DNA of 14,699 nt, from assembly GCA_007130345.1 (NCBI GenBank), contig SLSP01000542.1, positions 1-14,699 of the forward strand, in the 5' to 3' direction. Position numbers and translations under genes: made by a program. The notes beneath the pieces are model-generated. The model saw only the letters and a program-made list of their open reading frames with translations, did not search any database and was not told the DNA's origin. This stretch comes from Thermoflexales bacterium. Lineage in GTDB: Bacteria > Chloroflexota > Anaerolineae > B4-G1 > SLSP01. Shown here piece by piece: positions 1 through 6,813 of this stretch. The stretch's first letter is position 1. The number at the start of each line of letters is the position of its first letter.

Positions 1-21
1 CATGACTCTACTGAAAGAACC

Positions 22-120
22 CTAAAAAATCCGATTTTTTAGAAACTTGATACGAGATGTAGATTTTCCGCGTGCGAATTTTATATATTTAGTAGGTCGC
101 GTGTGGGAAAATCGGATTTT
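22..120. promoter_or_regulatory. AT-rich leader with two palindromic cores, putative operator pair
   Basis: The leader of the ABC operon holds a 10-bp perfect inverted repeat around one central base at 22-42 (arms CTAAAAAATC and GATTTTTTAG). A second, shorter one lies at 108-120 (AAAATC, G, GATTTT). The 13-base core AAAATC-C/G-GATTTT is shared, so each site is the reverse complement of the other, with centres 82 bases apart. Between them lies TATATT at 83-88, a possible -10 box without a good -35. The second site would sit just downstream of the start of transcription. This fits a repressor with two operators. Alternatively the first palindrome could be an AT-rich terminator of an upstream gene. 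No regulator gene is visible. Confidence 0.4.
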
Positions 121-177
121 TGGACTTTTTTCAGGAGAGCCAATCATACTCATAGCACTTTTTATACGGGAGGATGT

Positions 178-1125
178 ATGCCTTTAGTCGAAGTGACCAA
201 TCTGACGAAACAGTACACGCCGGGCGGCGTCAAAGCCGTGGACAACGTCTCGTTTGAGGTGCAAGCAGGCGAGATTTTCAGCCTGTTGGGGCCAAACGGC
301 GCGGGGAAAACGACCACGCTGGCGATGTTAAGCTCGCTGCTCAAGCCCACCTCTGGCGAGGCCGTGGTCAACGGGTACGCCGTTACCCGGCAGCCGATGG
401 AGGTGCGTCGCAGTATCGGCGTGGTGCCCCAGGAGTTGGCCGTCTACGAAGACCTGAGCGCGCGCGAGAATCTGCGCTTCTGGGGCGAGATGCAGGGGCG
501 GCACGGCCCCGACTTGCAGCGCGAGATTGAAGAGAAGCTCGCGCTGATGGAGCTGACCGACCGGGCCACAGACCGCGTGAAAACGTTCTCCGGCGGGATG
601 AAGCGCCGCCTCAATCTGGCGATTGGCCTGCTTGGCAATCCGCCGCTGGTGATGCTGGACGAGCCGACGGTCGCCATCGACCCGCAAAGCCGCCGCTACA
701 TCCTGGATTGGGTCAAAAAGATGAACCGGGAAGGCGTGAGCGTGTTGTACACGACCCACTATATGGAAGAGGCCCAGGAGTTGAGCCATCGCATCGGCAT
801 CATCGACCACGGCAAGCTGATCGCTGTGGGCACGTTGGCCGAGCTGACAGAGCTGGTCGGCCAGAAGGAGACGCTGACGCTACGCCTGTATCAAGAGGCG
901 GGCGGCGAACGACTGGCCCAGGCCGTGACCGATCTGGCGGGCATCCACCAGGCCAGCGCCCGCAATGGCGACGTCGTGATCAACGTCGATTCCGCCGAAG
1001 AGGCCCTGCCCCGCGTCCTGGCGCGCGCCGCCGATCTGGACTTGAGCATCCGCACCATAGAGATTCAAGAGCCGAACCTCGAAGCCGTCTTCCTGCATCT
1101 CACCGGCCGCGCCCTGCGGGACTAG
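178..1125 (+). CDS. ABC-2 type transporter ATP-binding protein
   Basis: This is the ATPase subunit of an ABC-2 type exporter, cytoplasmic and 315 residues long. It has the complete nucleotide-binding set: Walker A GPNGAGKTT at residues 38-46, Q-loop Gln85, a signature FSGGM at 137-141, Walker B LVMLDE at 157-162 and the H-loop His194. After Walker B the D-loop reads TVAIDPQ where this family usually has a Gly instead of the first Ala. The C-terminal 75 or so residues form the extra domain common in drug- and sodium-type ABC-2 ATPases. The ATG at 178 is chosen because GGGAGG lies just upstream and the domain begins immediately; a longer frame from a GTG at 103 only adds unconserved sequence. 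Two permease genes follow on the same strand. The substrate cannot be told; multidrug or small-molecule export is a family-level guess. Confidence 0.93.
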   Translation: MPLVEVTNLTKQYTPGGVKAVDNVSFEVQAGEIFSLLGPNGAGKTTTLAMLSSLLKPTSGEAVVNGYAVTRQPMEVRRSIGVVPQELAVYEDLSARENLRFWGEMQGRHGPDLQREIEEKLALMELTDRATDRVKTFSGGMKRRLNLAIGLLGNPPLVMLDEPTVAIDPQSRRYILDWVKKMNREGVSVLYTTHYMEEAQELSHRIGIIDHGKLIAVGTLAELTELVGQKETLTLRLYQEAGGERLAQAVTDLAGIHQASARNGDVVINVDSAEEALPRVLARAADLDLSIRTIEIQEPNLEAVFLHLTGRALRD

Positions 1126-1130
1126 ACCGA

Positions 1131-1158
1131 TTGCCATTTGCCATTTGCCATTTGCCAT
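1131..1158 (+). repeat. Heptanucleotide tandem repeat (TTGCCAT)x4
   Basis: Four exact tandem copies of TTGCCAT, followed by a decayed TTGTTAA, fill most of the 61-base gap between the ATPase and the first permease, just before the permease ribosome binding site (GAGGAG at 1171-1176). Related sequence (TTGCTAT, TTGCCC, TTTGCCATT) sits in the same place, directly upstream of ribosome binding sites, at about 7972-7990 and 8831-8856. Short tandem heptamers of this kind are known from cyanobacteria and other bacteria; a function is not established. Confidence 0.85.
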
Positions 1159-1186
1159 TTGTTAATTTGTTGAGGAGACCAACATT

Positions 1187-2524
1187 ATGCGCAAATTCTT
1201 AGTTCTCGCGCTCAAGGAAATCATCGTCACCTTCCGCGACCGGGGCGCAATGGTCACGATGCTCGTCACGCCGGTGGTGCTTACCCTGGCGATTGCCGCT
1301 GCCTTCGGCACCGGGGGCGACGTGGGTCTGAGCGACATCCCCACGCTGGTGCTCAACCACGACCCATCCCCCTTCGCCGAGGAGATCGCCGAGATTTTCA
1401 CGTCGGATAGGCTGGCGGACTTGCTGGCGGTGGAGGTCGTGACCGACGAGGCGGCAGCCCGCGCCCGCGTCGAAGCCAATCAGGTGGCCGCGCTGGTCAT
1501 CATCCCGGCGGATTTCAGCCACCGCGCCCTCCCCCTGGCGGCCCTCGTCGAAGAGCAGATGGGGCTGGATTTGCTGACAATGACCGAGGCGGATTCCGCC
1601 GCCCTCTCGCCGGAGCAGCAACAGATGATCGGCCAGCTCTTTATGCAGGCGCAGGAGATCGACACCGACCCCGCCATTGTCGAGGTCTACGCCAGCACCG
1701 ATTGGCCCATCAGCTCATCGGTGGTGCTCGGCGTCACCACCCAAATCCTGGAACAGATGAATATGACACTGGCCGGCACCAGCGCCATCATCTCCCGCAT
1801 GGCCGAGGCGCTGATAGCGCAAGGTCAAGAGGCGCAAGGGGCCATGGGGGGCGACCTCGGCGGGGGAATGGGCGAAAGCGGTCTCCGCGACTTGCCGGTC
1901 AAGTTGGCTATCGTCTCCCCTTCGGGACGGGGTTTCAACTGGCTGGACTATTCCGCCGCGAGCATGGCCGTCCTCTTCCTGATGTTCGCCGTGACCTCTG
2001 GCGGGCGCACGCTGCTGGCGGAGCGGCAGATGGGCACATTGCCGCGCCTGCTCATCATGCCGACGCACAGCTTGACTATCCTGCTCGGCAAGATGGCGGG
2101 CATCGTGCTGGCGGGGCTGCTGCAAGTGGGCGTGCTCTGGGGCGCGACCAGCCTCATCGGCGCGTACTGGGGCGAACCGGTGGGCGTCATCGCCGCGCTG
2201 CTCGGCCTGGTGCTGGCTGCGACCGGCGTGGGCGCGCTGATTTCCGCCTGGGCCAAGACGACGACGCAAGCCGGGGCCATCGGCACCGCCGTGACCCTCG
2301 TAGCGGCGGCGGTGTCCGGCACATTCTTCCCCCGGATGAACCTGCCCGCCTGGGTGCGCACCGTCAGCCTTGCCACGCCCAACGCCTGGGGCATCGAAAT
2401 GTTCGCCCGCCTGCAATCGGGCAGAACGCTGGTAGACATCCTCCCCTGGTTGGGCGGATTGCTGCTGTTGACCGTCATCTATTACGCTATCGCGGCCGTC
2501 GGCTTCCGCCGCCAATTCAACTGA
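1187..2524 (+). CDS. ABC-2 type transporter permease, first subunit
   Basis: An integral membrane subunit of 445 residues belonging to the ABC-2 permease family. Residues 1-20 are a basic amphipathic start. A first membrane segment lies around 22-40, then a large extracytoplasmic portion runs to about residue 255. The rest is a hydrophobic block with about five more membrane helices that ends in RRQFN. The extracytoplasmic part contains a Gly/Met-rich stretch (around 222-237) just before the return to the membrane. The start follows GAGGAG with good spacing. The gene is 61 bases behind the ATPase and 12 bases before a second, clearly different permease, so the transporter is probably a heterodimeric permease with one ATPase type. 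The substrate is unknown. Confidence 0.9.
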   Translation: MRKFLVLALKEIIVTFRDRGAMVTMLVTPVVLTLAIAAAFGTGGDVGLSDIPTLVLNHDPSPFAEEIAEIFTSDRLADLLAVEVVTDEAAARARVEANQVAALVIIPADFSHRALPLAALVEEQMGLDLLTMTEADSAALSPEQQQMIGQLFMQAQEIDTDPAIVEVYASTDWPISSSVVLGVTTQILEQMNMTLAGTSAIISRMAEALIAQGQEAQGAMGGDLGGGMGESGLRDLPVKLAIVSPSGRGFNWLDYSAASMAVLFLMFAVTSGGRTLLAERQMGTLPRLLIMPTHSLTILLGKMAGIVLAGLLQVGVLWGATSLIGAYWGEPVGVIAALLGLVLAATGVGALISAWAKTTTQAGAIGTAVTLVAAAVSGTFFPRMNLPAWVRTVSLATPNAWGIEMFARLQSGRTLVDILPWLGGLLLLTVIYYAIAAVGFRRQFN

Positions 2525-2536
2525 GGAAGGGGACTA

Positions 2537-3745
2537 ATGATTCGCAAACTGTTGGCTATGATTCGCAACGAGTTTTTAGTAGAGTTCGCCTATCCCCTGT
2601 CCCTGCTGTTCTTCCTCGTGCTGCCGCTGCTCTTCACGGCGGCGGTGGGCTTGGGGCTTGGGGGGATGATGGATGGCGGCAATGACGAGCCGCCAGATAT
2701 TCGCGCGCGTCTTTACGTGGTCAGCGCGGATGATGGGCCGCTGGTGGAGAACCTGTTCGAGTCTCTAAGCACCTCCAATCTGCTGCCGCAGCGCGTGGAG
2801 ACGCTACCGGAGGACGTCTTCGGCCTCGAAGTCCCCGCCGACTTCTCCGCGCGCCTGCTGGCCGGCGAGGCGGTGACGGTCACACTGCACACGCTCCCCA
2901 CGACGAGCCGGAGCCAGGCGGTGGAGCAGTACGTGCAGGCCGCCATCAGCCGGTTGGGCGGCGCGGCCCTGGTCGCCGAGATGGGCGCGACGCAGGCCCG
3001 CGAGTCCGGGCTGGCCGCCACCAACGCCGAAGCGCGGGCGTTCTTCGATGGCGTCTTTGAAGATACCCTGGCCGCCTCGCAGCAGCCTAACACCGTGCCG
3101 GAACTGCGCTGGGCCGGGGACGCGGCGGTGGAGACGCCCCGCGACCTCCCGACCTCCGCAGAGCAGGCGTCGGCGGGCCAGGTCGTGACCTGGGTGCAGA
3201 TTACGCTGCTAGGCGCCGCCGAGGTCATCGTCAACGAGCGCCGGGGCGGGACGCTGCGCCGCCTGCTGGTGATGCCGGCCCATCGCGCCACCGTGTTGGG
3301 CGGCAAGCTGCTGGCGCGGCTGACCCTGGGCGCGGTGCAGATGACGCTCCTCTTCGCCGGGGGCGCGTGGCTCTTCGGCGTCAACTGGGGACAGGACGCG
3401 CTGGCGTTGGCCGCCGTCTCCCTGGCCTTCGCGCTGGCGACGGTGGGCCTGGGGATGCTCGTGGCGACCGTAGTGCGCACGGCAGAGCAGGCCAGCAGCG
3501 TCGTTGTGGGGCTGGCGATGGGGCTGGCCGCGCTCGGCGGGGCGTGGTATCCCCTGGAAATCACGCCGCCGCTCTACCGGCAGATCGTGCAAATTCTGCC
3601 CTCGACGTGGGCGATGCGCGCCTACACCGACCTCCTGGTGCGCGGGGCCGGCCTGCGCGACGTGCTGCCCGCCATCGGCGCGCTGCTGCTCTTCGCGACG
3701 GCATTCACCGCACTGGGCGTGTGGCGATTCAATCGATACGAATAG
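2537..3745 (+). CDS. ABC-2 type transporter permease, second subunit
   Basis: Second permease of the exporter, 402 residues. It has the same architecture as the first: a membrane helix near residues 21-41, an extracytoplasmic region to about 215, then a C-terminal block of membrane helices that includes the typical ERRGGTLRRLLVMP stretch just before the membrane. That stretch parallels ERQMGTLPRLLIMP in the first permease and marks the ABC-2 core. The two proteins are otherwise diverged, so the duplication is old. The start ATG follows GAGGAAGGGG and is 12 bases after the previous stop. The MNT gene begins 8 bases after this stop. Confidence 0.9.
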   Translation: MIRKLLAMIRNEFLVEFAYPLSLLFFLVLPLLFTAAVGLGLGGMMDGGNDEPPDIRARLYVVSADDGPLVENLFESLSTSNLLPQRVETLPEDVFGLEVPADFSARLLAGEAVTVTLHTLPTTSRSQAVEQYVQAAISRLGGAALVAEMGATQARESGLAATNAEARAFFDGVFEDTLAASQQPNTVPELRWAGDAAVETPRDLPTSAEQASAGQVVTWVQITLLGAAEVIVNERRGGTLRRLLVMPAHRATVLGGKLLARLTLGAVQMTLLFAGGAWLFGVNWGQDALALAAVSLAFALATVGLGMLVATVVRTAEQASSVVVGLAMGLAALGGAWYPLEITPPLYRQIVQILPSTWAMRAYTDLLVRGAGLRDVLPAIGALLLFATAFTALGVWRFNRYE

Positions 3746-3753
3746 GGGGATGG

Positions 3754-4056
3754 ATGATAACGAGGGAAGACGTCACCAGAATCTTACGAGAGCACTATCC
3801 CTACCTGGCCTCAGAATATGGCGTGAAGCGCCTGGGTCTATTTGGATCGTATGCCCAGGGCGTACACACGGAGACCAGCGACGTAGATATTGTCGCAGAG
3901 TTCGAGCGGCCCATCGGGTTCCGCTTTGTAGAATTCGCCGAATACCTCGAAGCGATCTTGGGCCGGCGGGTCGATGTGCTGACGCCCGCCGGTATTCAAG
4001 GGATTAGAATCCGCGAGATTGCGGAAAGTATTGAGGGAAGTACGGTCTATGTCTAA
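3754..4056 (+). CDS. MNT-type nucleotidyltransferase antitoxin (MntA-like)
   Basis: A 100-residue minimal nucleotidyltransferase. The diagnostic GSx10DxD motif is intact: GSYAQG at about residues 31-36, then ten residues after GS comes DVD, with a further acidic residue in VAEF. In characterised HepT/MntA pairs this enzyme neutralises the partner HEPN toxin by adding AMP to the tyrosine of its active motif; the same role is inferred here. ATG at 3754 is preferred over the overlapping ATG at 3750, which is in another frame. GGGGGA lies just upstream. The gene follows the permease stop by 8 bases and overlaps the HEPN gene by 8 bases, so the three could share a transcript. Base composition falls from here on compared with the permeases. 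Confidence 0.9.
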   Translation: MITREDVTRILREHYPYLASEYGVKRLGLFGSYAQGVHTETSDVDIVAEFERPIGFRFVEFAEYLEAILGRRVDVLTPAGIQGIRIREIAESIEGSTVYV

Positions 4057-4402
4057 ACGAAAAGATCGTGATTGCCTAAAGGATATCCAAGAGGCTGTGA
4101 GAAGAATAAGCCTCTACACAAAGTCGCTGACATATAAGAGCTTTCTGACGGACATCAAGACCCAGGATGCGGTCATTCGTAATTTGGAAATCATCGGAGA
4201 GGCAACCAAGAATCTTTCAATCGGACTACGCAAAAAGTATCCTCAGTCGCCGTGGACAGGCATGGCCGGGGTCCGAGACCGGCTGATTCACCATTACTTT
4301 GGAGTCAACCTGGACATCGTGTGGCATATCGCTACATCCGAGATACCGGTGCTGGAATCGCAGATTGAAGAAATCCTGCAAAGCGAGTATGGTGGCGATT
4401 AA
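4049..4402 (+). CDS. HEPN-domain RNase toxin (HepT/DUF86-like)
   Basis: A 117-residue HEPN protein of the HepT (DUF86) kind. The catalytic RNase signature Rx4HxY is intact as RDRLIHHY, about residues 76-83, followed by the usual helix VDIVWHI-type stretch (here LDIVWHI). In this family the toxin is an RNase that becomes AMPylated on the Tyr by the cognate MNT protein. The ATG at 4049 overlaps the end of the MNT gene (ATGTCTAA), a tight translational coupling; an upstream in-frame start at 4019 would give a longer overlap and is less likely. GC is only about 43% in the sampled stretch at 4081-4140, against 72% in the permease just before, suggesting recent acquisition. Confidence 0.9.
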   Translation: MSKRKDRDCLKDIQEAVRRISLYTKSLTYKSFLTDIKTQDAVIRNLEIIGEATKNLSIGLRKKYPQSPWTGMAGVRDRLIHHYFGVNLDIVWHIATSEIPVLESQIEEILQSEYGGD

Positions 4403-4443
4403 TACCGCGGCCACTCCATTGAGATGATTAGGGGTGGTCTCAG

Positions 4444-4471
4444 TTGACATTTCCACGAAAAATCCAATAAT
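4444..4471 (+). promoter_or_regulatory. Sigma70-like promoter of the aldolase gene
   Basis: A perfect -35 box TTGACA at 4444-4449 and AATAAT at 4466-4471 (five of six consensus -10 bases) are separated by 16 bases. The predicted transcript would start near 4478 and have a leader of roughly 55 bases before the aldolase start at 4535. It lies in the 132-base gap behind the HEPN gene, so the aldolase gene need not depend on the upstream operon. Confidence 0.6.
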
Positions 4472-4534
4472 CAGATAACCAGATGGGGCCACGTCACCCT
4501 GTCATTTATTGCTCATTCACCCACAGGAGGGATT

Positions 4535-5386
4535 ATGCTAGTCACAAGTAAAGAGTTATTGCTGGATGCTCAAAAGAACAGCTACGCGGTTGGCGCGTTT
4601 AACACCAACAACCTGGAAATCACCCACGCCATCATTCAGGCGGCAGAAGCCAAGCAAGCGCCCGTCCTGGTGCAGATTTCTGCCGGCGCGCTGAAGTACG
4701 CCGGCCCCGATTTCCTCCCGATGATTGTGGCAAAGGCCGCGAAGTTGGCGAGTGTGCCCGTCGCTATCCACCTGGATCACGGGCCGGATTTCGAGACGGT
4801 GATGCTCTCGCTGCGCCAGGGTTTCACCTCCATTATGCGCGATGCGTCCAAGCTGCCTTATGACGGCAACGTGGCCGAGGTGCGCAAGGTCGTGGAGGCG
4901 TGCCACGCTATCGGCATCCCGGTGGAAGCCGAAATCGGCAAGATTGGCGGGGCGGAGGAGCACGTCGTGGTGAGTGAGCGCGAGGCCACGATGAGCGATC
5001 CCGATGAGTGCGTGCGCTTCGTGGCGGACGCGGGCTTCGATTTCCTGGCGGTCGCTATCGGCAACGCGCACGGCTTCTACAAGGGCGAGCCGAAGCTGGA
5101 CTTCGAGCGGCTGGATGAGATCCGCAGCAAGGTGGACGTGCCGCTGGTGCTCCACGGCGCGTCGGGCATCCCCGATCATCAGATCACCGAGGCTGTGAAG
5201 CGCGGCATCTGCAAGATCAACATCGATACCGAAATCCGCAACGCCTTCATCCGCACGATGCAGAAGTTTACGGAAGAAAACCCCGACCAGATCGACCCGC
5301 GTAAGGTCTTCAAACCGTGTATCGCCGCGATGCAAGACGTGGTCGAGCGCAAGATCGAGATTTTCCGCAGCGCGGGACGGGCGTAG
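4535..5386 (+). CDS. fba: Class II fructose-bisphosphate aldolase
   Basis: A zinc-dependent aldolase of 283 residues, the usual length of the class IIB/tagatose-bisphosphate aldolase group. It would cleave fructose-1,6-bisphosphate into dihydroxyacetone phosphate and glyceraldehyde-3-phosphate in the cytoplasm. Visible landmarks: HLDHG at 79-83 with catalytic Asp81 and zinc ligand His82, IMRDAS at 100-105 (often MIDGS in relatives), EAEIG with Glu133, NAHGFYKG with zinc ligand His179, LHGASG with His207, and the phosphate-binding NIDTE at 229-233. The ATG follows CAGGAGG with ideal spacing. The gene stands alone between a sigma70-like promoter and an intrinsic terminator. Tagatose- or ketose-bisphosphate aldolase activity cannot be excluded from sequence alone. 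Confidence 0.92.
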   Translation: MLVTSKELLLDAQKNSYAVGAFNTNNLEITHAIIQAAEAKQAPVLVQISAGALKYAGPDFLPMIVAKAAKLASVPVAIHLDHGPDFETVMLSLRQGFTSIMRDASKLPYDGNVAEVRKVVEACHAIGIPVEAEIGKIGGAEEHVVVSEREATMSDPDECVRFVADAGFDFLAVAIGNAHGFYKGEPKLDFERLDEIRSKVDVPLVLHGASGIPDHQITEAVKRGICKINIDTEIRNAFIRTMQKFTEENPDQIDPRKVFKPCIAAMQDVVERKIEIFRSAGRA

Positions 5387-5461
5387 GAACGGCGGATGTC
5401 GCTGCTGGATGGAGATGCGTAAGATGCAAGAGGGAGCGGCGTCTGCATACGATGAACCGGA

Positions 5462-5492
5462 GGGAGGGGGCTACCCCCTCCCCTTATTTTGT
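5462..5492 (+). terminator. Intrinsic terminator after the aldolase gene
   Basis: A 9-bp perfect GC-rich stem (GGGAGGGGG at 5462-5470, loop CTA, CCCCCTCCC at 5474-5482) is followed by CTTATTTTGTT. It lies 76 bases behind the aldolase stop and separates that gene from the ATP-grasp cassette. Confidence 0.75.
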
Positions 5493-5526
5493 TAGGAAAG
5501 GTTTTTTTACCCTGATGATGATGTAA

Positions 5527-5545
5527 GTCGGATTGCCAATCCGAC
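5527..5545. repeat. Intergenic palindrome GTCGGATT/AATCCGAC
   Basis: An 8-bp perfect inverted repeat with loop GCC in the gap between the aldolase terminator and the ATP-grasp genes. There is no T-run after it, so it is not a convincing terminator. It resembles dispersed intergenic palindromes seen in Chloroflexota genomes, from memory only. The rest of the gap 5387-5638 shows no convincing gene. Confidence 0.55.
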
Positions 5546-5638
5546 CTAGATAAGTTGTTTAGTCGCCCCCGGGAACGGGAGCTTGGAGCTTGCCCATAGA
5601 TCTCTAACCACTATTTATTGCAAATCAGGAGTATATCC

Positions 5639-6802
5639 ATGAACATTTTGCTATTATCCCCGTATTTTCCCCCTAACTACTATCAGTTTGCGGCGGCCCT
5701 GCGCAGAAATGGGGCCACTGTGTTGGGATTGGGCGATATGCCCTACGACGAACTCGCGCCGGAGTTGAAGGACGCGCTACAGGAATACTACCACGTCGCC
5801 GACCTGCACCATTACGACCAACTGATTCGCGCGTGCGGCTACTTCACGCATCAGTACGGCAAACTCGACCGGATCGAGTCGCACAACGAGTATTGGCTGA
5901 TGACCGACGCGGCCTTGCGCACCGACTTCAACGTGACCGGGCCGAAGTCCAACGCCATCGAGTGGGTTAAGCGCAAGTCGAAGATGAAGCGCATCTTCGA
6001 GCAGGCCGGCATCGAGGTGGCCCCGGGCCAGGTAGTGCGCGACCTCGCCAGCGCGCGCGCCTTCATCGACGCGGTGGGTTATCCCGTCGTCGCCAAGCCC
6101 GATATCGGGGTGGGGGCCGCGGCCACCTACAAGATTCACGATGACGCGGCGTTGCAGCGTTTCTTTGAGGACAAACCCGGCATCGACTACATTATGGAAG
6201 CCTTTGTCTCCGGCGCGCTGTACTCCTTCGATGGCTTGACCGATAAGGAGGGCAACATTGTCTTCTGCACGAGCCACTTCTTCAGCCAGGGCATTATGGA
6301 GACGGTGAACGAGGCGCTGGATATGTTCTATTACTCGCTGCGGACATTCCCGCCGGGCCTGGAAGAGGTGGGGCGCAAGGCGGTGGAGGCTTTCAATCTG
6401 CGCGAGCGCTTCTTCCACATTGAGTTCTTCCAGAAAGAAGAAGGTCGCTGGATAGCGCTGGAGGTCAATATGCGCCCGCCCGGTGGCCTGACAATGGATA
6501 TGTTCAACTATGCCAACGACACCGATCTATATCAGGAGTGGGCCAACGTCGTGACTTCGAACCGTTTCTTGGCGAAGTATACCCGCCCGTATCATTGCGC
6601 TTACGTGGGACGCAAGCATCATCGCCCCCACACGCTCTCGCACGCGGACATCCTGGCGCAGTATGATGCGTATTTGGCCTATCACGCGCCCATCGATCCC
6701 GTGCTCGCGCCGGCCATCGGCGAATATGGCTATCTGGTGCGGTCGCCCGACTTGGCCGAGTTGCGGGGCATCATCGACGAGATGCTGGCGTTGGCGGAAT
6801 AA
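5639..6802 (+). CDS. ATP-grasp ligase, first paralog
   Basis: A 387-residue cytoplasmic ATP-grasp enzyme, predicted to activate a carboxylate as acyl-phosphate and join it to an amine or other nucleophile; substrates are unknown. Residues 1-95 form a pre-ATP-grasp Rossmann-like part beginning NILLLSPYFPPNYY and containing the His-rich DLHHYD and the ESHNEYW stretch. The ATP-grasp core includes the Lys-rich KRKSKMK at 111-117, VAKPDIGVG with Lys153, hinge Glu187 in YIMEAF, and the metal-binding set Glu262, Glu275 and Asn277 (EVNMRPPGG). ATG at 5639 follows AGGAG at 5627-5631; an in-frame TTG at 5618 is less likely. It lies 11 bases before a clear paralog, and two esterase-like genes follow. 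No carrier protein, transporter or precursor peptide is visible beside it. Confidence 0.88.
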   Translation: MNILLLSPYFPPNYYQFAAALRRNGATVLGLGDMPYDELAPELKDALQEYYHVADLHHYDQLIRACGYFTHQYGKLDRIESHNEYWLMTDAALRTDFNVTGPKSNAIEWVKRKSKMKRIFEQAGIEVAPGQVVRDLASARAFIDAVGYPVVAKPDIGVGAAATYKIHDDAALQRFFEDKPGIDYIMEAFVSGALYSFDGLTDKEGNIVFCTSHFFSQGIMETVNEALDMFYYSLRTFPPGLEEVGRKAVEAFNLRERFFHIEFFQKEEGRWIALEVNMRPPGGLTMDMFNYANDTDLYQEWANVVTSNRFLAKYTRPYHCAYVGRKHHRPHTLSHADILAQYDAYLAYHAPIDPVLAPAIGEYGYLVRSPDLAELRGIIDEMLALAE

Positions 6803-6813
6803 GAGGGTCTGCG

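Noticed and set aside
328..810. Long open frame on the - strand inside the ABC ATPase gene
   Set aside because: It is the high-GC mirror of a conserved gene; no ribosome binding site and no recognisable family sequence. Similar mirrors inside argS, the ATP-grasp genes and the esterase genes were dropped for the same reason.
3367..3753. Extended upstream start for the MNT gene, reaching into the second permease
   Set aside because: The extra residues are an Arg/Gly-rich out-of-frame reading of the permease; the MNT fold begins at the ATG at 3754.
5423..5494. Short peptide of 23 residues behind the aldolase gene, as a possible precursor peptide for the ATP-grasp enzymes
   Set aside because: It runs through the intrinsic terminator hairpin, has no ribosome binding site and no leader/core pattern.
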